NCBI GenBank assembly: GCA_933228915.1 | Contig: OW121821.1 | Coordinates: forward strand, 41,269,448-41,333,447 | From: Telmatherina bonti | Taxonomy: Eukaryota; Chordata; Actinopteri; Atheriniformes; Telmatherinidae | Length of the DNA: 64,000 nt | Direction: 5' to 3' | Part shown: piece after piece, positions 47,421-59,400 of the stretch | How positions within the stretch are numbered: position 1 is the first letter of the stretch | Layout of the letters: each line of letters starts with the position of its first letter | The notes under the pieces: model-generated | What the model saw: only the letters and a program-made list of their open reading frames with translations | Told to the model about the DNA's origin: nothing | Databases searched by the model: none | Program-made: the position numbers and the translations under genes

Positions 47421-50400
47421 TCAAGCTGAAGTGGGGCTGAAGTCGGGGAGTGAAGTCGGGACTGAAGTCGGGCTGAAGTCGGGGCTGAAGTCGGGGCTGA
47501 AGTCGGGACTGAAGTCGGGCTGAAGTCGGGGCTGAAGTCGGGCTGAAGTCGGGGCAGAAGTTGGGCTGAAGTCGGGGCTGAAGTCGGGGCTGAAGTCGGG
47601 GCTGAAGTCGGGGCTGAAGTCAAGCTGAAATCAAGCTGAAGTCAAGCTGAAGTCGAGCTGAAGTCGGGGCTGAAGTCGGGCTGAAGTCGAGCTGAAGTCG
47701 GGGCTGAAATTGAGCTGAAGTCGGGGCTGAAGTCGGGGCTGAAGTCGAGCTGAAGTCGGGGCTGAAGTCGGGGCTGAAGTCGGGGCTGAAGTCGAGCTGA
47801 AGTCGGGGCTGAAGTCGGGGCTGAAGTCGGGGCTGAAGTCGGGGCTGAAGTCGAGCTGAAGTCGGGACTGAAGTCGGGACTGAAGTCGGGACTGAAGTCG
47901 GGACTGAAGTCGGGACTGAAGTCGGGCTGAAGTCGGGGCTGAAGTCGGGCTGAAGTCGGGGCAGAAGTTGGGCTGAAGTCGGGGCTGAAGTCTGGGGCTG
48001 AAGTCGGGCCTGAAGTCGGGGCTGAAGTCGGGGCTGAAGTCAAGCTGAAATCAAGCTGAAGTCAAGCTGAAGTCGAGCTGAAGTCGGGGCTGAAGTCGGG
48101 CTGAAGTCGAGCTGAAGTCGGGGCTGAAATTGAGCTGAAGTCGCGGCTGAATTCGGGCTGAAGTCGGGCTGAAGTCAGGCTGAAGTCGGGGCTGAAGTCG
48201 GGGCTGAAGTCGGGGCTGAAGTCGAGCTGAAGTCGAGCTGAAGTCGAGCTGAAGTCGGGACTGAAGTCGGGACTGAAGTCGGGACTGAAGTCGGGACTGA
48301 AGTCGGGCTGAAGTCGGGCTGAAGTCGGGGCTGAAGTCGGGGCTGAAGTCGGGGCTGAAGTCAGGCTGAAGTCGGGCTGAAGTCGGGCCTTAAGTCAGGC
48401 TGAAGTCGGGGCTGAAGTCGGGGCTGAAGTCGGGACTGAAGTCGGGCCTGAAGTCGGGGCTGAAGTCGGGGCTGAAGTCGAGCTGAAGTCGGGGCTGAAG
48501 TCGGGCTGAAGTCGGGGCTTAAGTCAGGCTGAAGTCGGGCTGAAGTCGGGGCTGAAGTCGGGGCTGAAGTCGGGGCTGAAGTCGGGGCTGAAGTCGGGGC
48601 TGAAGTCGGGCTGAAGTCGAGCTGAAGTCGGGGCTGAAGTCGAGCTGAAGTCGGGGCTGAAATCGAGCTGAAGTCGAGCTGAAGTCGGGGCTGAAATCGA
48701 GCTGAAGTCGGGGCTGAAGTCGGGGCTGAAGTCGGGGCTGAAGTCGGGGCTGAAGTCGGGCCTGAAGTCGGGCCTGAAGTCGGGCCTGAAGTCGGGCCTG
48801 AAGTCGGGCCTGAAGTCGGGGCTGAAGTCGGGGCTGAAGTCGGGCGTGAAGTCGGGCCTGAAGTCGGGCCTGAAGTCGGGCCTGAAGTCGGGCCTGAAGT
48901 CGGGGCTGAAGTCGGGAGTGAAGTCGGGCTGAAGTCGGGCCTGAAGTCGGGCGTGAAGTCGGGCCTGAAGTCGGGCCTGAAGTCGGGCCTGAAGTCGGGC
49001 TGAAGTCGGGCTGAAGTCGGGAGTGAAGTCGGGGCTGAAGTCGGGCTGAAGTCGGGGCTGAAGTCGGGCTGAAGTCGGGCCTGAAGTCGGGACTGAAGTC
49101 GGGATGAAGTCAAGCTGAAGTGGGGCTGAATTCGGGACTGAAGTCGGGCTGAAGTCAAGCTGAAGTGGGGCTGAAGTCGGGGAGTGAAGTCGGGACTGAA
49201 GTCGGGCTGAAGTCGGGGCTGAAGTCGGGACTGAAGTCGGGCTGAAGTCGGGGCTGAAGTCGGGGCTGAAGTCGGGCTGAAGTCGGGCGTGAAGTCGGGG
49301 CTGAAGTTGGGAGTGAAGTCGGGCCTGAAGTCGGGCCTGAAGTCGGGCTGAAGTCGGGGCTGAAGTCGGGGCTGAAGTCGGGGCTGAAGTCGGGGCTGAA
49401 GTCGGGCTGAAGTCGGGCCTGAAGTCGGGCGTGAAGTCGGGCGTGAAGTCGGGCGTGAAGTCGGGCTGAAGTCGGGAGTGAAGTCGGGGCTGAAGTCGGG
49501 GCTGAAGTCGGGGCTGAAGTCGGGGCTGAAGTCGGGCTGAAGTCGGGGCTGAAGTCGGGCTGAAGTCGGGCCTGAAGTCGGGACTGAAGTCGGGACGAAG
49601 TCAAGCTGAAGTGGGGCTGAATTCGGGACTGAAGTCGGGCTGAAGTCAAGCTGAAGTGGGGCTGAAGTCGGGGAGTGAAGTCGGGACTGAAGTCGGGCTG
49701 AAGTCGGGGCTGAAGTCGGGGCTGAAGTCGGGACTGAAGTCGGGCTGAAGTCGGGGCTGAAGTCGGGGCTGAAGTCGGGCTGAAGTCGGGGCTGAAGTCG
49801 GGCTGAAGTCCGGGCTGAAGTCTGGGCTGAAGTCGGGCTGAAGTCGGGGCTGAAGTCGGGGCTGAAGTCGGGCTGAAGTCGAGCTGAAGTCGGGCCTGAA
49901 GTCGGGCTGAAGTCGGGCTGAAGTCGGGGCTGAAGTCGGGGCTGAAGTCGGGGCTGAAGTCGGGCTGAAGTCGGGACTGAAGTCGGGCTGAAGTCGGGCC
50001 TGAAGTCGGGACTGAAGTCGGGACGAAGTCAAGCTGAAGTGGGGCTGAATTCCGGACTGAAGTCGGGCTGAAGTCAAGCTGAAGTGGGGCTGAAGTCGGG
50101 GAGTGAAGTCGGGACTGAAGTCGGGCTGAAGTCGGGGCTGAAGTCGGGGCTGAAGTCGGGACTGAAGTCGGGCTGAAGTCGGGGCTGAAGTCGGGCTGAA
50201 GTCGGGGCAGAAGTTGGGCTGAAGTCGGGGCTGAAGTCTGGGGCTGAAGTCGGGCCTGAAGTCGGGGCTGAAGTCGGGGCTGAAGTCAAGCTGAAGTCAA
50301 GCTGAAGTCAAGCTGAAGTCGAGCTGAAGTCGGGGCTGAAGTCGGGCTGAAGTCGAGCTGAAGTCGGGGCTGAAATTGAGCTGAAGTCGGGGCTGAAGTC

Positions 50401-53400
50401 GGGGCTGAAGTCGGGAGTGAAGTCGGGCTGAAGTCGGGCCTGAAGTCGGGCGTGAAGTCGGGCCTGAAGTCGGGCGTGAAGTCGGGCCTGAAGTCGGGCT
50501 GAAGTCGGGCTGAAGTCGGGAGTGAAGTCGGGGCTGAAGTCGGGCTGAAGTCGGGGCTGAAGTCGGGCTGAAGTCGGGCCTGAAGTCGGGACTGAAGTCG
50601 GGACGAAGTCAAGCTGAAGTGGGGCTGAATTCGGGACTGAAGTCGGGCTGAAGTCAAGCTGAAGTGGGGCTGAAGTCGGGGAGTGAAGTCGGGACTGAAG
50701 TCGGGCTGAAGTCGGGGCTGAAGTCGGGGCTGAAGTCGGGACTGAAGTCGGGCTGAAGTCGGGGCTGAAGTCGGGGCTGAAGTCGGGCTGAAGTCGGGCG
50801 TGAAGTCGGGGCTGAAGTTGGGAGTGAAGTCGGGCCTGAAGTCGGGCCTGAAGTCGGGCCTGAAGTCGGGCTGAAGTCGGGGCTGAAGTCGGGGCTGAAG
50901 TCGGGAGTGAAGTCGGGCTGAAGTCGGGCCTGAAGTCGGGCGTGAAGTCAGGCCTGAAGTCGGGCTGAAGTCGGGCTGAAGTCGGGAGTGAAGTCGGGGC
51001 TGAAGTCGGGGCTGAAGTCGGGGCTGAAGTCGGGACTGAAGTCGGGCTGAAGTCGGGGCTGAAGTCGGGCTGAAGTCGGGCCTGAAGTCGGGACTGAAGT
51101 CGGGACGAAGTCAAGCTGAAGTGGGGCTGAATTCGGGACTGAAGTCGGGCTGAAGTCAAGCTGAAGTGGGGCTGAAGTCGGGGAGTGAAGTCGGGACTGA
51201 AGTCGGGCTGAAGTCGGGGCTGAAGTCGGGGCTGAAGTCGGGACTGAAGTCGGGCTGAAGTCGGGGCTGAAGTCGGGGCTGAAGTCGGGCTGAAGTCGGG
51301 GCTGAAGTCTGGGCTGAAGTCGGGCTGAAGTCGGGGCTGAAGTCGGGGCTGAAGTCGGGCTGAAGTCAAGCTGAAGTCAAGCTGAAGTCAAGCTGAAGTC
51401 GAGCTGAAGTCGGGGCTGAAGTCGGGCTGAAGTCGAGCTGAAGTCGGGCCTGAAGTCGGGCTGAAGTCGGGCTGAAGTCGGGGCTGAAGTCGGGGCTGAA
51501 GTCGGGGCTGAAGTCGGGCTGAAGTCGGGACTGAAGTCGGGCTGAAGTCGGGCCTGAAGTCGGGACTGAAGTCGGGACGAAGTCAAGCTGAAGTGGGGCT
51601 GAATTCCGGACTGAAGTCGGGCTGAAGTCAAGCTGAAGTGGGGCTGAAGTCGGGGAGTGAAGTCGGGACTGAAGTCGGGACTGAAGTCGGGGCTGAAGTC
51701 GGGGCTGAAGTCGGGGCTGAAGTCGGGACTGAAGTCGGGCTGAAGTCGGGGCTGAAGTCGGGCTGAAGTCGGGGCAGAAGTTGGGCTGAAGTCGGGGCTG
51801 AAGTCTGGGGCTGAAGTCGGGCCTGAAGTCGGGGCTGAAGTCGGGGCTGAAGTCAAGCTGAAATCAAGCTGAAGTCAAGCTGAAGTCGAGCTGAAGTCGG
51901 GGCTGAAGTCGGGCTGAAGTCGAGCTGAAGTCGGGGCTGAAATTGAGCTGAAGTCGGGGCTGAAGTCGGGGCTGAAGTCGAGCTGAAGTCGGGGCTGAAG
52001 TCGGGGCTGAAGTCGAGCTGAAGTCGGGGCTGAAGTCGGGGCTGAAGTCGGGGCTGAAGTCGGGGCTGAAGTCGGGGCTGAAGTCGAGCTGAAGTCGGGC
52101 CTGAAGTCGGGACTGAAGTCGGGACGAAGTCAAGCTGAAGTGGGGCTGAATTCGGGACTGAAGTCGGGCTGAAGTCAAGCTGAAGTGGGGCTGAAGTCGG
52201 GGAGTGAAGTCGGGACTGAAGTCGGGCTGAAGTCGGGGCTGAAGTCGGGGCTGAAGTCGGGCTGAAGTCGGGGCTGAAGTCGGGGCTGAAGTCGGGCTGA
52301 AGTCGGGGCTGAAGTCGGGCTGAAGTCGGGGCTGAAGTCTGGGCTGAAGTCGGGCTGAAGTCGGGGCTGAAGTCGGGGCTGAAGTCGGGCTGAAGTCAAG
52401 CTGAAGTCAAGCTGAAGTCGAGCTGAAGTCGGGGCTGAAGTCGGGCTGAAGTCGAGCTGAAGTCGGGCTTGAAGTCGGGCTGAAGTCGGGCTGAAGTCGG
52501 GGCTGAAGTCGGGGCTGAAGTCGGGGCTGAAGTCGGGCTGACGTCGGGACTGAAGTCGGACTGAAGTCGGGCCTGAAGTCGGGACTGAAGTCGGGACGAA
52601 GTCAAGCTGAAGTGGGGCTGAATTCGGGACTGAAGTCGGGCTGAAGTCAAGCTGAAGTGGGGCTGAAGTCGGGGAGTGAAGTCGGGACTGAAGTCAGGCT
52701 GAAGTCGGGGCTGAAGTCGGGGCTGAAGTCGGGACTGAAGTCGGGCTGAAGTCGGGGCTGAAGTCGGGCTGAAGTCGGGGCTGAAGTCGGGCTGAAGTCG
52801 GGGCTGAAGTCTGGGGCTGAAGTCGGGCCTGAAGTCGGGGCTGAAGTCGGGGCTGAAGTCAAGCTGAAGTCAAGCTGAAGTCAAGCTGAAGTCGAGCTGA
52901 AGTCGAGCTGAAGTCGGGGCTGAAGTCGGGCTGAAGTCGAGCTGAAGTCGGGGCTGAAGTCGGGGCTGAAGTCGAGCTGAAGTCGGGGCTGAAGTCGGGG
53001 CTGAAGTCGAGCTGAAGTCGGGGCTGAAGTCGGGGCTGAAGTCGGGGCTGAAGTCGGGGCTGAAGTCGGGGCTGAAGTCGGGGCTGAAGTCGAGCTGAAG
53101 TCGGGGCTGAAGTCGGGGCTGAATTCGGGGCTGAAGTCGAGCTGAAGTCGGGGCTGAAGTCGGGGCTGAAGTCGGGGCTGAAGTCGAGCTGAAGTCGGGG
53201 CTGAAGTCGGGGCTGAAGTCGGGGCTGAAGTCGGGGCTGAAGTCGGGCCTGAAGTCGGGCCTGAAGTCGGGCCTGAAGTCGGGCTGAAGTCGGGAGTGAA
53301 GTCGGGAGTGAAGTCGGGAGTGAAGTCGGGCTGAAGTCGGGAGTGAAGTCGGGCCTGAAGTCGGGACTGAAGTCGGGCCTGAAGTCGGGCCTGAAGTCGG

Positions 53401-53440
53401 GAGTGAAGTCGGGCTGAAGTCGGGCTGAAGTTGGGAGTGA
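45820..53440 (+). repeat. 7.6-kb tandem duplication, copy 1
   Basis: From about 45820 the sequence matches the sequence 7620 bp further on. About 2 kb (roughly 45.84-47.88 kb) appear identical base for base by eye. Later the offset changes by whole units (7608-7621, about 7598 near the end). Upstream of about 45818 versus 53438 the similarity in unit order is lost, defining the breakpoint. Confidence 0.88.
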
Positions 53441-56400
53441 AGTCGGGGCTGAAGTCGGGACTGAAGTCGGGCTGAAGTCAAGCTGAAGTGGGGCTGAAGT
53501 CGGGGAGTGAAGTCGGGACTGAAGTCGGGCTGAAGTCGGGGCTGAAGTCGGGGCTGAAGTCGGGGCTGAAGTCGGGCTGAAGTCGGGGCTGAAGTCGGGG
53601 CTGAAGTCGGGCTGAAGTCGGGGCTGAAGTCGGGCTGAAGTCGGGGCTGAAGTCTGGGCTGAAGTCGGGCTGAAGTCGGGGCTGAAGTCGGGGCTGAAGT
53701 CGGGCTGAAGTCAAGCTGAAGTCAAGCTGAAGTCAAGCTGAAGTCGAGCTGAAGTCGGGGCTGAAGTCGGGCTGAAGTCGAGCTGAAGTCGGGCCTGAAG
53801 TCGGGCTGAAGTCGGGCTGAAGTCGGGGCTGAAGTCGGGGCTGAAGTCGGGGCTGAAGTCGGGCTGAAGTCGGGACTGAAGTCGGGCTGAAGTCGGGCCT
53901 GAAGTCGGGACTGAAGTCGGGACGAAGTCAAGCTGAAGTGGGGCTGAATTCGGGACTGAAGTCGGGCTGAAGTCAAGCTGAAGTGGGGCTGAAGTCGGGG
54001 AGTGAAGTCGGGACTGAAGTCGGGCTGAAGTCGGGGCTGAAGTCGGGGCTGAAGTCGGGACTGAAGTCGGGCTGAAGTCGGGGCTGAAGTCGGGGCTGAA
54101 GTCGGGCGTGAAGTCGGGCGTGAAGTCGGGGCTGAAGTTGGGAGTGAAGTCGGGCCTGAAGTCGGGCCTGAAGTCGGGCCTGAAGTCGGGCTGAAGTCGG
54201 GGCTGAAGTCGGGGCTGAAGTCGGGAGTGAAGTCGGGCTGAAGTCGGGCCTGAAGTCGGGCGTGAAGTCGGGCCTGAAGTCGGGCTGAAGTCGGGCTGAA
54301 GTCGGGAGTGAAGTCGGGGCTGAAGTCGGGGCTGAAGTCGGGGCTGAAGTCGGGACTGAAGTCGGGCTGAAGTCGGGGCTGAAGTCGGGCTGAAGTCGGG
54401 CCTGAAGTCGGGACTGAAGTCGGGACGAAGTCAAGCTGAAGTGGGGCTGAATTCGGGACTGAAGTCGGGCTGAAGTCAAGCTGAAGTGGGGCTGAAGTCG
54501 GGGAGTGAAGTCGGGACTGAAGTCGGGCTGAAGTCGGGGCTGAAGTCGGGACTGAAGTCGGGCTGAAGTCGGGACTGAAGTGGGGCTGAAGTCGGGGCTG
54601 AAGTCGGGGCTGAAGTCGGGGCTGAAGTCGGGACTGAAGTCGGGCTGAAGTCGGGGCTGAAGTCGGGGCTGAAGTCGGGCTGAAGTCGGGGCTGAAGTCG
54701 GGCTGAAGTCGGGGCTGAAGTCTGGGCTGAAGTCGGGCTGAAGTCGGGGCTGAAGTCGGGGCTGAAGTCGGGCTGAAGTCAAGCTGAAGTCAAGCTGAAG
54801 TCAAGCTGAAGTCGAGCTGAAGTCGGGGCTGAAGTCGGGCTGAAGTCGAGCTGAAGTCGGGCCTGAAGTCGGGCTGAAGTCGGGCTGAAATCGGGGCTGA
54901 AGTCGGGGCTGAAGTCGGGGCTGAAGTCGGGCTGAAGTCGGGACTGAAGTCGGGCTGAAGTCGGGCCTGAAGTCGGGACTGAAGTCTGGACGAAGTCAAG
55001 CTGAAGTGGGGCTGAATTCCGGACTGAAGTCGGGCTGAAGTCAAGCTGAAGTGGGGCTGAAGTCGGGGAGTGAAGTCGGGACTGAAGTCGGGCTGAAGTC
55101 GGGGCTGAAGTCGGGGCTGAAGTCGGGACTGAAGTCGGGCTGAAGTCGGGGCTGAAGTCGGGCTGAAGTCGGGGCAGAAGTTGGGCTGAAGTCGGGGCTG
55201 AAGTCGGGGCTGAAGTCGGGGCTGAAGTCGGGGCTGAAGTCAAGCTGAAATCAAGCTGAAGTCAAGCTGAAGTCGAGCTGAAGTCGGGGCTGAAGTCGGG
55301 CTGAAGTCGAGCTGAAGTCGGGGCTGAAATTGAGCTGAAGTCGGGGCTGAAGTCGGGGCTGAAGTCGAGCTGAAGTCGGGGCTGAAGTCGGGGCTGAAGT
55401 CGGGGCTGAAGTCGAGCTGAAGTCGGGGCTGAAGTCGGGGCTGAAGTCGGGGCTGAAGTCGGGGCTGAAGTCGAGCTGAAGTCGGGACTGAAGTCGGGAC
55501 TGAAGTCGGGACTGAAGTCGGGACTGAAGTCGGGCTGAAGTCGGGGCTGAAGTCGGGCTGAAGTCGGGGCAGAAGTTGGGCTGAAGTCGGGGCTGAAGTC
55601 TGGGGCTGAAGTCGGGCCTGAAGTCGGGGCTGAAGTCGGGGCTGAAGTCAAGCTGAAATCAAGCTGAAGTCAAGCTGAAGTCGAGCTGAAGTCGGGGCTG
55701 AAGTCGGGCTGAAGTCGAGCTGAAGTCGGGGCTGAAATTGAGCTGAAGTCGGGGCTGAATTCGGGCTGAAGTCGGGCTGAAGTCAGGCTGAAGTCGGGGC
55801 TGAAGTCGGGGCTGAAGTCGGGGCTGAAGTCGGGGCTGAAGTCGAGCTGAAGTCGAGCTGAAGTCGAGCTGAAGTCGGGACTGAAGTCGGGACTGAAGTC
55901 GGGACTGAAGTCGGGACTGAAGTCGGGCTGAAGTCGGGGCTGAAGTCGGGGCTGAAGTCGGGGCTGAAGTCAGGCTGAAGTCGGGCTGAAGTCGGGCCTT
56001 AAGTCAGGCTGAAGTCGGGGCTGAAGTCGGGGCTGAAGTCGGGACTGAAGTCGGGCCTGAAGTCGGGGCTGAAGTCGGGGCTGAAGTCGAGCTGAAGTCG
56101 GGGCTGAAGTCGGGCTGAAGTCGGGGCTTAAGTCAGGCTGAAGTCGGGCTGAAGTCGGGGCTGAAGTCGGGGCTGAAGTCGGGGCTGAAGTCGGGGCTGA
56201 AGTCGGGGCTGAAGTCGGGCTGAAGTCGAGCTGAAGTCGGGGCTGAAGTCGAGCTGAAGTCGGGGCTGAAATCGAGCTGAAGTCGAGCTGAAGTCGGGGC
56301 TGAAATCGAGCTGAAGTCGGGGCTGAAGTCGGGGCTGAAGTCGGGGCTGAAGTCGGGGCTGAAGTCGGGCCTGAAGTCGGGCCTGAAGTCGGGCCTGAAG

Positions 56401-59400
56401 TCGGGCCTGAAGTCGGGCCTGAAGTCGGGCCTGAAGTCGGGGCTGAAGTCGGGGCTGAAGTCGGGCGTGAAGTCGGGCCTGAAGTCGGGCCTGAAGTCGG
56501 GCCTGAAGTCGGGCCTGAAGTCGGGGCTGAAGTCGGGAGTGAAGTCGGGCTGAAGTCGGGCCTGAAGTCGGGCGTGAAGTCGGGCCTGAAGTCGGGCCTG
56601 AAGTCGGGCCTGAAGTCGGGCTGAAGTCGGGCTGAAGTCGGGAGTGAAGTCGGGGCTGAAGTCGGGCTGAAGTCGGGGCTGAAGTCGGGCTGAAGTCGGG
56701 CCTGAAGTCGGGACTGAAGTCGGGATGAAGTCAAGCTGAAGTGGGGCTGAATTCGGGACTGAAGTCGGGCTGAAGTCAAGCTGAAGTGGGGCTGAAGTCG
56801 GGGAGTGAAGTCGGGACTGAAGTCGGGCTGAAGTCGGGGCTGAAGTCGGGACTGAAGTCGGGCTGAAGTCGGGGCTGAAGTCGGGGCTGAAGTCGGGCTG
56901 AAGTCGGGCGTGAAGTCGGGGCTGAAGTTGGGAGTGAAGTCGGGCCTGAAGTCGGGCCTGAAGTCGGGCTGAAGTCGGGGCTGAAGTCGGGGCTGAAGTC
57001 GGGGCTGAAGTCGGGGCTGAAGTCGGGCTGAAGTCGGGCCTGAAGTCGGGCGTGAAGTCGGGCGTGAAGTCGGGCGTGAAGTCGGGCTGAAGTCGGGAGT
57101 GAAGTCGGGGCTGAAGTCGGGGCTGAAGTCGGGGCTGAAGTCGGGGCTGAAGTCGGGCTGAAGTCGGGGCTGAAGTCGGGCTGAAGTCGGGCCTGAAGTC
57201 GGGACTGAAGTCGGGACGAAGTCAAGCTGAAGTGGGGCTGAATTCGGGACTGAAGTCGGGCTGAAGTCAAGCTGAAGTGGGGCTGAAGTCGGGGAGTGAA
57301 GTCGGGACTGAAGTCGGGCTGAAGTCGGGGCTGAAGTCGGGGCTGAAGTCGGGACTGAAGTCGGGCTGAAGTCGGGGCTGAAGTCGGGGCTGAAGTCGGG
57401 CTGAAGTCGGGGCTGAAGTCGGGCTGAAGTCCGGGCTGAAGTCTGGGCTGAAGTCGGGCTGAAGTCGGGGCTGAAGTCGGGGCTGAAGTCGGGCTGAAGT
57501 CGAGCTGAAGTCGGGCCTGAAGTCGGGCTGAAGTCGGGCTGAAGTCGGGGCTGAAGTCGGGGCTGAAGTCGGGGCTGAAGTCGGGCTGAAGTCGGGACTG
57601 AAGTCGGGCTGAAGTCGGGCCTGAAGTCGGGACTGAAGTCGGGACGAAGTCAAGCTGAAGTGGGGCTGAATTCCGGACTGAAGTCGGGCTGAAGTCAAGC
57701 TGAAGTGGGGCTGAAGTCGGGGAGTGAAGTCGGGACTGAAGTCGGGCTGAAGTCGGGGCTGAAGTCGGGGCTGAAGTCGGGACTGAAGTCGGGCTGAAGT
57801 CGGGGCTGAAGTCGGGCTGAAGTCGGGGCAGAAGTTGGGCTGAAGTCGGGGCTGAAGTCTGGGGCTGAAGTCGGGCCTGAAGTCGGGGCTGAAGTCGGGG
57901 CTGAAGTCAAGCTGAAGTCAAGCTGAAGTCAAGCTGAAGTCGAGCTGAAGTCGGGGCTGAAGTCGGGCTGAAGTCGAGCTGAAGTCGGGGCTGAAATTGA
58001 GCTGAAGTCGGGGCTGAAGTCGGGGCTGAAGTCGGGAGTGAAGTCGGGCTGAAGTCGGGCCTGAAGTCGGGCGTGAAGTCGGGCCTGAAGTCGGGCGTGA
58101 AGTCGGGCCTGAAGTCGGGCTGAAGTCGGGCTGAAGTCGGGAGTGAAGTCGGGGCTGAAGTCGGGCTGAAGTCGGGGCTGAAGTCGGGCTGAAGTCGGGC
58201 CTGAAGTCGGGACTGAAGTCGGGACGAAGTCAAGCTGAAGTGGGGCTGAATTCGGGACTGAAGTCGGGCTGAAGTCAAGCTGAAGTGGGGCTGAAGTCGG
58301 GGAGTGAAGTCGGGACTGAAGTCGGGCTGAAGTCGGGGCTGAAGTCGGGGCTGAAGTCGGGACTGAAGTCGGGCTGAAGTCGGGGCTGAAGTCGGGGCTG
58401 AAGTCGGGCTGAAGTCGGGCGTGAAGTCGGGGCTGAAGTTGGGAGTGAAGTCGGGCCTGAAGTCGGGCCTGAAGTCGGGCCTGAAGTCGGGCTGAAGTCG
58501 GGGCTGAAGTCGGGGCTGAAGTCGGGAGTGAAGTCGGGCTGAAGTCGGGCCTGAAGTCGGGCGTGAAGTCAGGCCTGAAGTCGGGCTGAAGTCGGGCTGA
58601 AGTCGGGAGTGAAGTCGGGGCTGAAGTCGGGGCTGAAGTCGGGGCTGAAGTCGGGACTGAAGTCGGGCTGAAGTCGGGGCTGAAGTCGGGCTGAAGTCGG
58701 GCCTGAAGTCGGGACTGAAGTCGGGACGAAGTCAAGCTGAAGTGGGGCTGAATTCGGGACTGAAGTCGGGCTGAAGTCAAGCTGAAGTGGGGCTGAAGTC
58801 GGGGAGTGAAGTCGGGACTGAAGTCGGGCTGAAGTCGGGGCTGAAGTCGGGGCTGAAGTCGGGACTGAAGTCGGGCTGAAGTCGGGGCTGAAGTCGGGGC
58901 TGAAGTCGGGCTGAAGTCGGGGCTGAAGTCTGGGCTGAAGTCGGGCTGAAGTCGGGGCTGAAGTCGGGGCTGAAGTCGGGCTGAAGTCAAGCTGAAGTCA
59001 AGCTGAAGTCAAGCTGAAGTCGAGCTGAAGTCGGGGCTGAAGTCGGGCTGAAGTCGAGCTGAAGTCGGGCCTGAAGTCGGGCTGAAGTCGGGCTGAAGTC
59101 GGGGCTGAAGTCGGGGCTGAAGTCGGGGCTGAAGTCGGGCTGAAGTCGGGACTGAAGTCGGGCTGAAGTCGGGCCTGAAGTCGGGACTGAAGTCGGGACG
59201 AAGTCAAGCTGAAGTGGGGCTGAATTCCGGACTGAAGTCGGGCTGAAGTCAAGCTGAAGTGGGGCTGAAGTCGGGGAGTGAAGTCGGGACTGAAGTCGGG
59301 ACTGAAGTCGGGGCTGAAGTCGGGGCTGAAGTCGGGGCTGAAGTCGGGACTGAAGTCGGGCTGAAGTCGGGGCTGAAGTCGGGCTGAAGTCGGGGCAGAA

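Larger units (their letters stand above)
38590..53520 (+). repeat. Higher-order blocks with EcoRI-bearing marker
   Basis: A marker made of AAGCTGAAGTGGGGCTGAAT, then TCGGGACTGAAG, a second AAGCTGAAGTGGGGCTGAAG and GTCGGGGAGTGAAG recurs about every 0.4-0.6 kb (for example near 38610, 39145, 40120, 40545, 41045, 42490, 43380, 43885, 44905 and 45420). Some copies lack the GAATTC or carry AATTCC. The GTCAAGC in the marker gives TTGA on the minus strand, which is why so many minus-strand frames stop and restart at these points, nominally at TTG codons. Confidence 0.85.
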
